Assembly: GCF_008107685.1 (NCBI RefSeq)
Contig: NZ_VIRF01000082.1
Span: 62,001 to 126,000, forward strand
DNA from: Novosphingobium sp. BW1
Lineage (GTDB): Bacteria > Pseudomonadota > Alphaproteobacteria > Sphingomonadales > Sphingomonadaceae
Direction: 5' to 3'
Length of the DNA stretch: 64,000 bases
The notes beneath the pieces were generated by a model. That model was given only the letters and a program-made list of their open reading frames with translations, was not told where the DNA came from and made no database searches. Shown here one piece after another: positions 52,790-61,842 of this stretch (position 1 is the first letter of the stretch; each line of letters opens with the position of its first letter). A program made the position numbers and the translations under genes.

Positions 52790-53865
52790 TTGGCGGCCTG
52801 GCGGATGGGCACGGGGATATTGCAGATATCGATGCCGGCTGCAGGCTGGACGTAGAAGGTGTCCTTGCGGTTCGCGCGCGAGGCCACGTACACCTCGAAG
52901 CTCCTGCTGTCGGTGGCAAGGTATTCAAAGCCGGGAAGGTCCGCGACCTCGTCGCCCAACCGCACCGAAATGATCGGTGTACGCTCCTGCGGCGTCTTGT
53001 AGAAGCTGAGTTCGCCCGTGCCGCGCGGCAGGGAGGAGAGGTATTCCATCCCCTCGATCACCCGGCCGACGACGGCGATGTTGCGATCAAGCTGGCGGGG
53101 GGCCTGTCCGATCACCGCATAGAGCTCCGCGCCGGTGCCGGTGTCGGGCGAATAATTGCGGCCCACGCCCACCGTGCCGTAGCAGTGGAGGGGCCAGTAC
53201 TGCGGGTTGGTCTCGTCGGGATCTTCCGGCGCATCCCTGGCGACCGGCCAGCCTTGGTAGAACTCCACCCAGGGCGCGTAGCTGTCGCGCATGTGCCATC
53301 CCATGTCGGCGTGCGTGGTGGTCGTGGCGGAGATCGATGCGGAAGGTGCTTGCTCCTCGATCAACAACGATTGCGGATCGAGGTCGGCCATGTGCACCGA
53401 GCCAGGCCTTTCAGCTGCGCACTCGACGTCGGCGTCCTCGGCGAACGAGGCGGTGTAGTCCTCCTCGCCAGGTCTGCAAAGGCCGTCCGGCAGGGGCTTC
53501 GCCTGTGCCGGGTTTTCACCGTCCGGATCTCCCCATTGCACCACGTAGTTGTCCTGGACCCGGACAATGGCGATGCCGTCGTACCAGCGCGCGGCGACGA
53601 GCGCGCGCATGTTGTGCGTCCAGGGCACAGAGAAGGGTGGCGGCATGAGCTGTATCACTACCCGGCGCGGCGTGCCATCTGTGGCAGGGGCGAGGTCCAT
53701 GACCATGAGGTCGGACGGCGCGATCTTGCGCCATTCCCTGGCCATGGACGCCTTGACGATGCTGTCGGGTGTGACGCCTGGCGCGGCCTCCAGCGCCGCA
53801 ATGGGAGCTGCAAGAGCGGACGTGGCGGCGAGCAAGGGCAGGAGATGCCGAAGGAAAATGCGCAT
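52786..53865 (-). CDS. Secreted cyclophilin-type peptidyl-prolyl isomerase
   Basis: About 359 residues starting at ATG 53865 with a signal peptide (LRHLLPLLAATSALAAPIAA). Cyclophilin features include RRVVIQLMPPPFSVPWTHNMRALVAARWYDGIAIVRVQDNYVVQWGDPDG, read here in parts, and a later LHCYGTVGVGRN...GAELYAVIGQAPRQLDRNIAVVGRVIEGME that aligns with the family's C-terminal core. An insert of about 110 residues (around 130-240) separates the two halves. It is probably a periplasmic folding catalyst. It is translationally coupled to the DUF1905 gene. Confidence 0.82.
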   Translation of the reverse strand: MRIFLRHLLPLLAATSALAAPIAALEAAPGVTPDSIVKASMAREWRKIAPSDLMVMDLAPATDGTPRRVVIQLMPPPFSVPWTHNMRALVAARWYDGIAIVRVQDNYVVQWGDPDGENPAQAKPLPDGLCRPGEEDYTASFAEDADVECAAERPGSVHMADLDPQSLLIEEQAPSASISATTTTHADMGWHMRDSYAPWVEFYQGWPVARDAPEDPDETNPQYWPLHCYGTVGVGRNYSPDTGTGAELYAVIGQAPRQLDRNIAVVGRVIEGMEYLSSLPRGTGELSFYKTPQERTPIISVRLGDEVADLPGFEYLATDSRSFEVYVASRANRKDTFYVQPAAGIDICNIPVPIRQAAK

Positions 53866-53939
53866 GAAATGACGATGCCACGCGCTCTGTACTTGCGAAA
53901 GCCAAAAAGTGGCGCTAGTGGCACGCCCTCCAGCGATGC

Positions 53940-54030
53940 GGAGCGGTGGCCGAGTGGTCGAAGGCGCACGCCTGGAAAGTGTGTATACGGTAACCCCGTA
54001 TCGAGGGTTCGAATCCCTCCCGCTCCGCCA
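53940..54030 (+). tRNA. tRNA-Ser (anticodon GGA)
   Basis: The acceptor GGAGCGG pairs with CCGCTCC and the loop CTGGAAA carries anticodon GGA. A long variable arm (TGTATACGGTAACCCCGTATCGA region) and the T-loop GGTTCGAATCC are present, and CCA is encoded. The 91-nt length with a long variable arm is typical of tRNA-Ser. Confidence 0.97.
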
Positions 54031-54148
54031 TTTACCCTGTTTTACAGGGTTCCAATTTTCCCAAAATTTCCCCGATTTCTGCTGCTTTCGACGGATTTCG
54101 TGATGCCAGCAAGGGGCCGATGTGCTTGGACCGGCCCCTCGGGTCGCC

Positions 54149-55147
54149 TCAGAACCAGGCCCTGAGGCCCGCGACCGCAACCACCCGGTCGGGATCATCT
54201 CCCACAACTCGGGCATAGTCGGCGGTGGAGCCGAACTTCTTCTGCCATTCGATGCCCACGTAAGGGGCGAACTGGCGCGCGAACTCGTAGCGCAGGCGGA
54301 CCCCCGCCTCGAGCGAGGTAAGCCCGCGTCCGGTGCCGCGCTCGGCGATCCGCTGGGCTGAGAACAGCGCTTCGGCGCGCGGTTGCAGGATCAGCCGCTG
54401 GGTCAGGCGCTGGTCGGTCTCGGCCTCGAGGCGCGCGGTCAGTTCCCCCTTGGTCGACAGGAAGGCCTGCGCGGAAATGTCGAACATGTATGGCGCGAGC
54501 CCCTCCACGCCCAGGCTTACCTGCGTGCGGTCAGGATCCGGGCCCAGTTCCTGTCGCACGCCGGCCTGAAGGTCGAACCAGGCGCCGATGGCGTGGCCCC
54601 ACAGGACTTCGACTTCGGCGTCTTCGATGCCCTCACCAAAGGCCGCTTGGCCCTCGCTCTTGATCCAGATGCGGTCAATATCGCCGCCGGTGCGCAGGGC
54701 GCCTTCCCATGAGAGGCCGTCACTGCCCTTGCCGAGTTTCGCCTCAAGCCGGTCGAGCATGACGATGGTGGTGCCCATGCCGCCCATTTCGTGCCGCACC
54801 ATGTGGCGGGCGTGAGCCATGTCCTTGTCGGGGAAGAATAGGTCGGCGGCGTGGTCCGGGCCGGAGAACGCATCGGGCGGGGGCGGCCCCTGGGGGATGT
54901 CCTGCGCCATCGACGGCGCGCCCGGGGCCATGGGCATGGCGTGCCCACCCTGGTGCGGGTCGTGCGCGTCACGCGCGTCATGCGCCTCGTGGGAAGGCAT
55001 CGCCATGCCCTCGTCGTGCTGCGCATGGTTCATGGCGCGTCTTGTGTGACCGGACATGTCATGACCGGAATGGTCCTGGGCAAGCAAAGGAGCCGGGATC
55101 AGCAGAGCGCCGGTGAGGACGCCGGTCAGGAAACGGGACTTTCTCAT
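54149..55147 (-). CDS. copB: Copper resistance outer membrane protein CopB
   Basis: 332 residues with a signal peptide (GVLTGALLIPAPLLAQ). A His/Met-rich N-terminal segment (HSGHDMSGHT, MAMPSHEAHDARDAHDPHQG) is followed by the CopB barrel: EMGGMGTTIVMLDRLEAKLG, GDIDRIWIKSEGQ, EVEVLWGHAIGAWFDLQAGV and RLRYEFARQFAPYVGIEW. CopB binds copper at the outer membrane. The ATG overlaps the copA stop by 4 bp. Confidence 0.94.
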   Translation of the reverse strand: MRKSRFLTGVLTGALLIPAPLLAQDHSGHDMSGHTRRAMNHAQHDEGMAMPSHEAHDARDAHDPHQGGHAMPMAPGAPSMAQDIPQGPPPPDAFSGPDHAADLFFPDKDMAHARHMVRHEMGGMGTTIVMLDRLEAKLGKGSDGLSWEGALRTGGDIDRIWIKSEGQAAFGEGIEDAEVEVLWGHAIGAWFDLQAGVRQELGPDPDRTQVSLGVEGLAPYMFDISAQAFLSTKGELTARLEAETDQRLTQRLILQPRAEALFSAQRIAERGTGRGLTSLEAGVRLRYEFARQFAPYVGIEWQKKFGSTADYARVVGDDPDRVVAVAGLRAWF

Positions 55148-56931
55148 GCCGCACCTCCTTCCAGCGGGCGCACGGTGACGACGTTGAACATGCCGGACAT
55201 CATGTGCAGCAGGAGGTGACAATGAAACGCCCAGTCGCCAGGCGCATCGGCGGTCACGTCGAAGGAGACCTTGCCCGCGGGCAGTACGTTTACCGTGTGC
55301 TTGCGCGGGCGGCGCTGGCCCTTGCCGTTGACGAGGTCGAAGAAGAAACCGTGCAGGTGGATCGGGTGCGTCATCATCGTCTCGTTGACGAGGGTGAAGC
55401 GCACGCGCTCGTTGTGGGCAAGACGGATCGGCTCGACCATCTCGGAAAAACGCCGACCATCGAAGGACCACATGTACCTTTCCATGTTGCCGGTGAGGTG
55501 GACGACGATCTCGCGCGTGGGCGGGGCCAGATCGTCACGGTCCTCGGGCGTTTGCAGGTCCGTGTAAACCAGCACGCGGTGGTCCACGTCATCGAGGCCC
55601 AGGCCGCGCTCGCCGGTGCGGTCGGTAGGCATGGGGGCAAGCATGTCGACGCCGGGGGTCAACTCCACGCCGGGCGCGGTTGCGGGATCACGCATCGAAT
55701 GGTTCATTTCCATGCCGCTGTCGGCGTGGTCCATGCCTTCCATGCTGCCCATGTCGTGGCCGGAATGGTCCATCGGTGCCCCGCCGCTACCCATGCTCAT
55801 CCCCATGTCCTTCATGGTGAGACGTGGCGGTTTACGTAAGGGCGGGACGGGGGCGACCATTCCGGCGCGCGGCGCCAGCGTGGCGCGGGCAAAGCCCGAA
55901 CGGTCGCTGGACTCCGCGATCACGGAATAGGCGCGCTCGCTCGGCGTCACGACGAGGTCGTAGGTTTCGGCCACGCCGATCTGGATCTCGTCGGTCTCGA
56001 CCGGTGCGACGTCGCAGCCATCCGCCGCGATCACGGTGAAGGGGAGGCCGGGGATGCGCAGGTTGAAGATGGTCATGGCCGAGGCGTTGATGACGCGCAG
56101 GCGCACGCGTTCGCCGGGGCGGAAGAGGCCGGTCCAGTTTGCCTCGGGGCCCTGTCCGTTGATGAGGTAGGTGTAGGTCGCGCCGGTCACGTCGGCGATG
56201 TCCATGGGCGACATGCGCATGCGGCCCCAGGCCAGCTTCTGCTCCTGCGTCCATGGCTTGCCCGACGGGTTCTCGAACAGGGCTTGCTGCTGGAAGTTGT
56301 AATAATCCGGTCGGGCCTTGAGCTTGCGCCAGATCTCCATGGGGGGCGTGAAGCTCCAGTCCGAGAGCATCAGGATCATCTCGCGCTCGGTGTCCACGCG
56401 CTCGCCGTGGGCGGGATCGATCACGAGCGGGCCGAACAGGCCGGAGCCCTCCTGTCCGCTCGAATGGCTGTGGTACCAGTAGGTGCCCGCCTGGCGCACG
56501 GGAAAGCGGTAGGTGAAGGTCTCGTGCGGGGCGATGCCGGGGAAGGTGACACCGGGCACGCCGTCCATCTGGAAGGGCAGCAGGATGCCGTGCCAGTGGA
56601 TCGAGCTGTCGACATCGAGGTGGTTGGTCACGGAAAGCTCCACGTCCTGCCCTTCGCGCAAACGGATGAGCGGGCCGGGCAAGGTGCCGTTGACGGTGGT
56701 CGCGCTGGCGGTGCGCCCGCCCAGCGTGAAGGATGTGCGTGCGATGTTAAGCGCGATGCGCTCGCCGCTCAGCGCGCCCTCGGTCGCGGCGCTCGTCGCG
56801 GTATGGGCGCCGTGATGATGATGCGTCTGGGCGCGCGCCCAGTGGGGGAATAGCAGCGAGGCTGCCGCGCCGCCGCCTGCGGTCAGCGCGCCAGCGAGCA
56901 GCGCCCGCCGGTCATGGGGTGTCTGGAACAT
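55144..56931 (-). CDS. copA: Copper resistance multicopper oxidase CopA
   Basis: 595 residues with a Tat leader (DRRALLAGALTAGGGAAAS). All four copper-ligand blocks are visible: SIHWHGILLPFQMDGV, YWYHSHSSGQEGSG, HPIHLHGFFF and AFHCHLLLHMMSGM. A Met/His-rich loop (about residues 380-425, MGMSMGSGG, MDHSGHDMGSMEGMDH) is the usual CopA copper-binding insert. CopA oxidises or sequesters periplasmic Cu(I). It is the middle gene of a three-gene operon; no copper-responsive regulator (copRS or cueR) lies in the window. Confidence 0.96.
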   Translation of the reverse strand: MFQTPHDRRALLAGALTAGGGAAASLLFPHWARAQTHHHHGAHTATSAATEGALSGERIALNIARTSFTLGGRTASATTVNGTLPGPLIRLREGQDVELSVTNHLDVDSSIHWHGILLPFQMDGVPGVTFPGIAPHETFTYRFPVRQAGTYWYHSHSSGQEGSGLFGPLVIDPAHGERVDTEREMILMLSDWSFTPPMEIWRKLKARPDYYNFQQQALFENPSGKPWTQEQKLAWGRMRMSPMDIADVTGATYTYLINGQGPEANWTGLFRPGERVRLRVINASAMTIFNLRIPGLPFTVIAADGCDVAPVETDEIQIGVAETYDLVVTPSERAYSVIAESSDRSGFARATLAPRAGMVAPVPPLRKPPRLTMKDMGMSMGSGGAPMDHSGHDMGSMEGMDHADSGMEMNHSMRDPATAPGVELTPGVDMLAPMPTDRTGERGLGLDDVDHRVLVYTDLQTPEDRDDLAPPTREIVVHLTGNMERYMWSFDGRRFSEMVEPIRLAHNERVRFTLVNETMMTHPIHLHGFFFDLVNGKGQRRPRKHTVNVLPAGKVSFDVTADAPGDWAFHCHLLLHMMSGMFNVVTVRPLEGGAA

Positions 56932-57014
56932 GGGGTATCCTTCCGGCGGAGCCGGATCTGAAATTCAAAATACAGGCAAGGTCCGGGCGTGCAGATGCAG
57001 CCAGACTTCGAAAA

Positions 57015-57407
57015 TCAGACAGCCCGCGGAGGCGGGGGATCGAGCGGCGATGCGTGCGATGCGAGCGCGGCCATGGCGCGCGGCTGCGGACGTTCGCGGT
57101 GGAGCGGACGCAGCGCCGGGGGCGCGGGAAGGTCGGGCAGGGCAAGCCCGGTCGCGGCCAGGCACGAGGCCATGCAGTGGAGGTTGGCGAGCGGGGCCTT
57201 TCCATGGCCGGTGCCGTGACCCGAATTCTCGCAGCCGGTATGGGCCATGCTCATCGCATGCGAAGGTGCAGGGCTGGCCTCACCCGTGCCCGCAAGTACG
57301 GGCGACAGCGCAAGCCCAAGCGCGACCAGCGCAAACACCGCGATCCGGTGCGCAGAGGCGAGGCCTCCACGGGTGCCGGACAGGAGAAGGGTGAGGGCGC
57401 GGTGCAT
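57015..57407 (-). CDS. Small His/Cys-containing secreted protein, first gene of the copper operon
   Basis: About 130 residues. The N-terminal hydrophobic stretch IAVFALVALGLALSPVLAG suggests a signal peptide or anchor. The mature part has HAMSMAHTGCENSGHGTGHG and HCMASCLAATG, with His, Cys and Met residues suited to metal binding, and a Pro/Arg-rich C terminus. It lies 83 bp upstream of copA in the same direction. Small hypothetical proteins of this kind recur upstream of copAB in sphingomonads; a copper role is inferred from context. ATG 57407 is assumed. Confidence 0.6.
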   Translation of the reverse strand: MHRALTLLLSGTRGGLASAHRIAVFALVALGLALSPVLAGTGEASPAPSHAMSMAHTGCENSGHGTGHGKAPLANLHCMASCLAATGLALPDLPAPPALRPLHRERPQPRAMAALASHASPLDPPPPRAV

Positions 57408-57478
57408 GATCTGCCCATCATATCCGCGAACGTGCTCGCGGCGCAATGCAGAGAGGGAGAAGGAAACGAAGATTTCCC

Positions 57479-57585
57479 AGGGCCATCGCCCTCGGGCTCC
57501 TCATGCCGTCTACCTCACCTTCAGCGCGCTAGGTGAGGTAGACGATTTTGGGGGCAAGGGGTGATGCCCTCTTGAATCATTGGGC
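57479..57585. repeat. Intergenic repeat with a strong hairpin, related to 41240-41352
   Basis: The spacer contains GCCCTCGGGCTCC, the 11-bp inverted repeat CTACCTCACCT (57510-57520) / AGGTGAGGTAG (57531-57541) and GGGGGCAAGGGGTGATG. The same blocks occur in the same order at 41240-41352. The hairpin may also stop transcription of the amidohydrolase gene, whose stop lies at 57592. Confidence 0.6.
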
Positions 57586-57591
57586 CCTGAA

Positions 57592-58905
57592 TTACTTGGC
57601 CTCGCCGTTTGCCTTCACGACGTCGCCGCCCTTCATGACGAAGTCGACGTTCTCAAGCAGGGCAATGTCGGCGAAGGGATCGCCCTTCACCGCGACGAGG
57701 TCGGCGTAGTGGCCAGGGGTGACGGAGCCGACTACATCGCTTGCGCCCAGAAGATCCGCGGCGTTGACGGTAGCCGCGCGGATCGCATCGCGCGGGGTCA
57801 TCCCGGCGCGCACGAGGAGAGCGAACTCCTTGGCGTTGGTGCCGTGCGGGGCGAGGCTCTGATCGGTGCCGAAGGCGATCTTGACGCCCGCCTTGTAGGC
57901 CCGGCCCAGGTTGCTCATCACGATCGGCCCGACTTCCAGTGCCTTGGCTGCGGCCGATGGATTGAGTGTCTCGGGGTGGGTCCTGGCGATCTGCACCACC
58001 GTCTCGGCGACGAGCAGTGTGGGCACGAGATAGGTGCCGTTGGCCTTCATCGCCTTGTCGGTTTCGGCATCGCCGAAGGAGCCGTGCTCGATGGAATCGA
58101 CGCCCAGCTCGGATGCGTGGAGGATCGCGGTCTTGCCGTGGGCGTGCGCGGCGACCTTGATGCCGAGGCTATGGGCGGTGTCGACCACGGCCTTGATCTC
58201 GTCGTCGGTCATGGTCTGGTGGTTGGGATCATCGCCGATCGAGAGGACACCGCCGCTGGGCATGATCTTGATGAGGTTGACTCCGTCGCGGTGCATCCCG
58301 CGCACGATCTTGCGCGCCTCGATCGGCCCGTCGATGACCCGGCCCTCGGAGTGGAAGTCGAGCTCGGGGCTCATCCCGTTCTGCGGGTCGCCGTGGCCGC
58401 CGGTGGGGCCGAGTGGATAGCCCGAGACCCACATCCGCGGCCCCTTGATTTCACCGGCCGCGATAGCCTTTTTAAGGCCGACGACGATGGACGTCTCGCC
58501 GCCTACGTCGCGGATGCTGGTGAAGCCGCCAAGCAGTGTCGCGCGCGCGTAGGCAACTGATTCCAGCGCGGTGTCGATGTCGGTCTTTTGCGCGCGTTCG
58601 GCAACCGGGTTCTTGCCGCTGTAGCCCATCGTGACGTGGTCGTGGGTATCGATGAAGCCGGGCAGCACGGTCTCGCCCGAAAGGTCGATGACTTCGGCGC
58701 CCTCGCGGGTGACGAAGCCGTCCTCGACCGCGACGATGCGGTCATCGGCAATCACGATGGAGACGTTGGAGCGGGTTGCCTCGCCATCGAACAGGGTTCC
58801 GGCGTGGACAACGGCGTCGCGGGCCAGTGCGCTCTGGCCAAGCGGGGTCAGGGCCAGGGCGACGAAGGGCAGGGTGCCAAGAAGAGAGGTGCGCGTGGGT
58901 CGCAT
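57592..58905 (-). CDS. Amidohydrolase family protein (imidazolonepropionase/Xaa-Pro dipeptidase-like)
   Basis: 437 residues with a signal peptide (LLGTLPFVALALTPLGQSALA). The amidohydrolase metal site is visible: HxH in GFIDTHDHVTMG, a late-barrel KIMPSGGV (probable carbamylated Lys), His in KVAAHAHG and SIEHGSF, and Asp in IAFGTDQSLAPHG. The subgroup includes secreted dipeptidases such as the Xaa-Pro carboxypeptidases, but substrate prediction is unreliable. It lies 85 bp after the TBDR at 58991 on the same strand. Confidence 0.88.
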   Translation of the reverse strand: MRPTRTSLLGTLPFVALALTPLGQSALARDAVVHAGTLFDGEATRSNVSIVIADDRIVAVEDGFVTREGAEVIDLSGETVLPGFIDTHDHVTMGYSGKNPVAERAQKTDIDTALESVAYARATLLGGFTSIRDVGGETSIVVGLKKAIAAGEIKGPRMWVSGYPLGPTGGHGDPQNGMSPELDFHSEGRVIDGPIEARKIVRGMHRDGVNLIKIMPSGGVLSIGDDPNHQTMTDDEIKAVVDTAHSLGIKVAAHAHGKTAILHASELGVDSIEHGSFGDAETDKAMKANGTYLVPTLLVAETVVQIARTHPETLNPSAAAKALEVGPIVMSNLGRAYKAGVKIAFGTDQSLAPHGTNAKEFALLVRAGMTPRDAIRAATVNAADLLGASDVVGSVTPGHYADLVAVKGDPFADIALLENVDFVMKGGDVVKANGEAK

Positions 58906-58944
58906 GGGGTGTGAAAACTCCGGTTGGTCGCAAGGTGACGGCGA

Positions 58945-58966
58945 CGGGGAGAGGGGGCTCTCCCCG
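58945..58966 (-). terminator. Intercistronic hairpin between TBDR and amidohydrolase
   Basis: CGGGGAGAG (58945-58953) pairs perfectly with CTCTCCCCG (58958-58966) across a GGGG loop, between the TBDR stop and the amidohydrolase start. There is no T-run. Confidence 0.6.
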
Positions 58967-58990
58967 CCACGTCGGTCCAGAAGTCTGGGA

Positions 58991-61297
58991 TCAGAACTTC
59001 TGGCGTACGTTGACGCCGATGGTGCGCGGGGTGGCGCTGCTCACCAGCGTGCGCCCCTGCGCGATCGCGCTTGAGCTGGCGCGGGTGATCGCGGTCGCGT
59101 CGAGCAGGTTGGTCACGTAGAGGTAGGCGCCCCAGGCCTGGCCCGGGCCTTCCACGCCCAGGCGTGCGTTGACAAGCGTATAGTCCTCGACCTCGCGCGC
59201 GAAGGTATAGTTGCGTCGGAAGTCTGACCACGAACCGCCCACGTAGTTGACATCGACGCGGGCCATGCCGCCAAGGCTATCGGTCAGTGACCAGTCGTAC
59301 TGCGCCGAGGCGCCGCCCATCCATTTGGGCACGTAGGGGATGCGGTCACCCTTGAGGCCCGAGGTCGCCGTCGCGCCGGTGTTCTGGTCTTCCGAGAGCG
59401 TTGCGTCGGTGTAGGTCACGTTGCCTTGAAGCGAGAGGCCGTCGAACAGCATCGCGTTCACTTCGGCTTCCACACCCTTGACGGTCGCCTTGCCCGCGTT
59501 GCCGAGGTAGGAAAAGGCGCCGTTGGGCGTGCGCTGGGTGACTTGCATGTCGCTCCAGTCGATCCAGTAGGTATCAATGTTGAAAAGCATCGCGCGGTTG
59601 AACCAGCTGGTCTTGAGGCCGACCTCGTAGTTCCACAAGCTGTCCGAATTGTAGCCGGTGAGCGCGGCGTCAAGGCCGAGCACCTGGTTCGCGCCGCCCG
59701 GACGGTAGCCCTGCGAGGCTTCGGCGTAGAGCATCACGTCGGGCGTGAACTCGTACGAGCCGTTGAAGCGGAACACCCAGCCGTTCTCAGTCGAATTGAC
59801 CTCGGTGGGCGGAGTGATGCGCGCGCCGACGAGGATCGAGGGGACGTCGGTATAGCCCACGATGTCCTTGTCGTAGTGGAAGTAGCGCGCACCGCCGGTC
59901 AGCTGCGCGCCCTCGAAGGGGTGCAGCGTGACTTCGCCGTAGCCGGCCAGCTGGGTGAGCGAATCGTCGATATGGCGCCCGGTCACCACTTGCAGCGGAC
60001 GCAGGATCTCACCCGAGACAGGATCGGTGTTCACCTGAGGATTCCAGACCGCGATGTTGCGGTCCGACCAGAAACCGCCGATGGTCCAGTCGAGGAACCC
60101 GGTGGAGTTGGAGCTGAGGCGCAGCTCGCCGGTCCAGGCGTCCATCTCCTGCTGGGGGTAGAGCACCGAGTAGGACTGCCAGTCGACAAGGTCGTAGTAG
60201 TCGGTCAGCTGGCTGTCGCTGCACGGGCTGCCCCCGCCTACGAGGGCAGCGCAGCGCCCTTCGCTGCGCTGGGCCTGCATGAAGCGCGAGACGTCGCTTG
60301 CCGATGACAGTTCGCGGTGCATGTAGGAACCCGAGGCGACGAACGTCGCGAAGTCGAACTCGTAGGTCGACGCGATCGAGTAGAGCTCGGTGTCATCGAC
60401 GATCGGCTGGCGGGTGTAGGCGTCGGAATTGAACTTGCCCGCTTCCTTGGTCCACAGCGGCGTGTCGGTGCGCGTGCGGTTGAGGAAGGTGGTGACATCG
60501 AACGTCCAGCGATCCGAAGGCTGCATGCGCAGCATCAGACGCCCGCCATAGCTCTTGAGGACGTTGATGTCCTCGATGCCGAGTGCGGTGTTGTCGATGT
60601 AGCCGTCCTGGCGCTTGTAGAAACCCACCATGCGCACGCCGACCTTGTCGGTGGCGAGCGGCACGTTGAGCATGGCGCTGGCATCGTAGTTCCAGCCGCC
60701 GTAGCGGGTGTTCGAAAGGCTTGCGTCGACAGCGCTGCCAAGGCCGGTAAGGTCAGGCTTGTTGTAGATGATACGCAGCGTGCCGCCCATGGAACCTGCG
60801 CCGTAGAGCGTGCCCTGGGGCCCGCGCAGAACCTCGACGCGCTCGACGTCGAAGAGCTTGAGTTCGGGGGTCGAACCGCCCGCGTCATTGCCTGCGCCGA
60901 TCATGCCGGTCACCGGCGTCTCATCGTAGTAGGTGCCGATCATCGGCTCGCCCGAACCCTGGATGCCGCGAATGACGACGCGGCGCTGCGAGGGGCCGCC
61001 GTCCACGAAGCTGAGGCCCGGCGCGCTTGCGGCCAGGTCGGCGATGTCCTGCACGCCCGAGTTGGCCATGGTTTCGCCGGTGACGGCCGAGATCGAGATC
61101 GGCGTTTCCTGGATCGACGTGGAGCGCTTGAGGGCGGTCACCACGATATCGGCGCCGACGACGGTGTCCGCGTTCGTTGAGGCCTGCTGCTGGGCGCTTG
61201 CATGTGGTGCCCAGGCCAGCGCGGTCAGGCTGGCCGCGGTGAAAAGGCTTCGGCCGATGGTCCGGGCCGACAGCGTCGTCGTAGTAGTCGTGAACAC
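58991..61297 (-). CDS. TonB-dependent receptor
   Basis: About 768 residues: signal peptide (SLFTAASLTALAWAPHASAQ), plug (DIVVTALKRSTSIQETPISISA, RVVIRGIQGSGEPMIGTYYDE, VERVEVLRGPQGTLYGAGSMGG) and a barrel ending ATPRTIGVNVRQKF. The plug resembles the sphingomonad FecA/CirA-like group. GTG 61297 (VFTTTTTT) is preferred because AGGGGG lies 6 nt upstream; ATG 61327 is an alternative. The downstream amidohydrolase and the divergent peptidase suggest a peptide or modified-amino-acid ligand, which is inference. Confidence 0.9.
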   Translation of the reverse strand: MFTTTTTTLSARTIGRSLFTAASLTALAWAPHASAQQQASTNADTVVGADIVVTALKRSTSIQETPISISAVTGETMANSGVQDIADLAASAPGLSFVDGGPSQRRVVIRGIQGSGEPMIGTYYDETPVTGMIGAGNDAGGSTPELKLFDVERVEVLRGPQGTLYGAGSMGGTLRIIYNKPDLTGLGSAVDASLSNTRYGGWNYDASAMLNVPLATDKVGVRMVGFYKRQDGYIDNTALGIEDINVLKSYGGRLMLRMQPSDRWTFDVTTFLNRTRTDTPLWTKEAGKFNSDAYTRQPIVDDTELYSIASTYEFDFATFVASGSYMHRELSSASDVSRFMQAQRSEGRCAALVGGGSPCSDSQLTDYYDLVDWQSYSVLYPQQEMDAWTGELRLSSNSTGFLDWTIGGFWSDRNIAVWNPQVNTDPVSGEILRPLQVVTGRHIDDSLTQLAGYGEVTLHPFEGAQLTGGARYFHYDKDIVGYTDVPSILVGARITPPTEVNSTENGWVFRFNGSYEFTPDVMLYAEASQGYRPGGANQVLGLDAALTGYNSDSLWNYEVGLKTSWFNRAMLFNIDTYWIDWSDMQVTQRTPNGAFSYLGNAGKATVKGVEAEVNAMLFDGLSLQGNVTYTDATLSEDQNTGATATSGLKGDRIPYVPKWMGGASAQYDWSLTDSLGGMARVDVNYVGGSWSDFRRNYTFAREVEDYTLVNARLGVEGPGQAWGAYLYVTNLLDATAITRASSSAIAQGRTLVSSATPRTIGVNVRQKF

Positions 61298-61357
61298 AGT
61301 ATTCCCCCTGAATCTTCGGCGCGTGCCCATCTTGTCGCACGCGCGAAATCTATCGAC

Positions 61358-61373
61358 CGCACAGCGCTGTGCG
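61358..61373. promoter_or_regulatory. Perfect 16-bp palindrome in the TBDR/peptidase divergent region
   Basis: CGCACAGCGCTGTGCG is self-complementary and lies 61 bp upstream of the TBDR start. The gap 61298-61842 (545 bp) contains no gene I can support, only this dyad and the divergent promoters. The site differs from the LacI-type operators of the xyloglucan locus, so it would belong to a different regulator. Confidence 0.5.
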
Positions 61374-61842
61374 ATCGCCCTCATCCGGCGTTTTCGCTCT
61401 CCCTGCGTATCTCTGTTGTCCTTTGTTGTTCTTTGATGCGGTTTTGCCCCCCCCGCGATCACGATGACAGGACGTTCATCTCCCGATCCGATTGCACGGC
61501 TGACGCCGGAATGGAAGAGGGGAGGGCGCAACAAAATACGGGCGTGATCGCGTGCCGACTTGTTCAGGGGCGCTTCAATGCCAGCAGTTCGCGCAACAAA
61601 CATGCAGAATGTCGCAAAATTGCTCATGCCGTGTCCACGTTAGGCGAGGACATGCGCTATTTGACGCTATCTCAGCCTCCAGAACGCGGATAAGTTTCCG
61701 TAAACGGGGTGAAAACCGGTTGCATCGAGGGCGATCCGGCTCAAGGGTGCGCGCAGGGGTTGCAGACAGATCGCAGGGCATCACTCGGCTGCTTCGCGGC
61801 AGCCTGCCCACCGTCTGCACGACAGGGACAACAGGAGGCTTC

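Noticed and set aside
53940..54030. tRNA-Ser as an integration site for the copper operon
   Set aside because: No repeat of the tRNA 3' end was found downstream and no integrase is present, so there is no support for island insertion.
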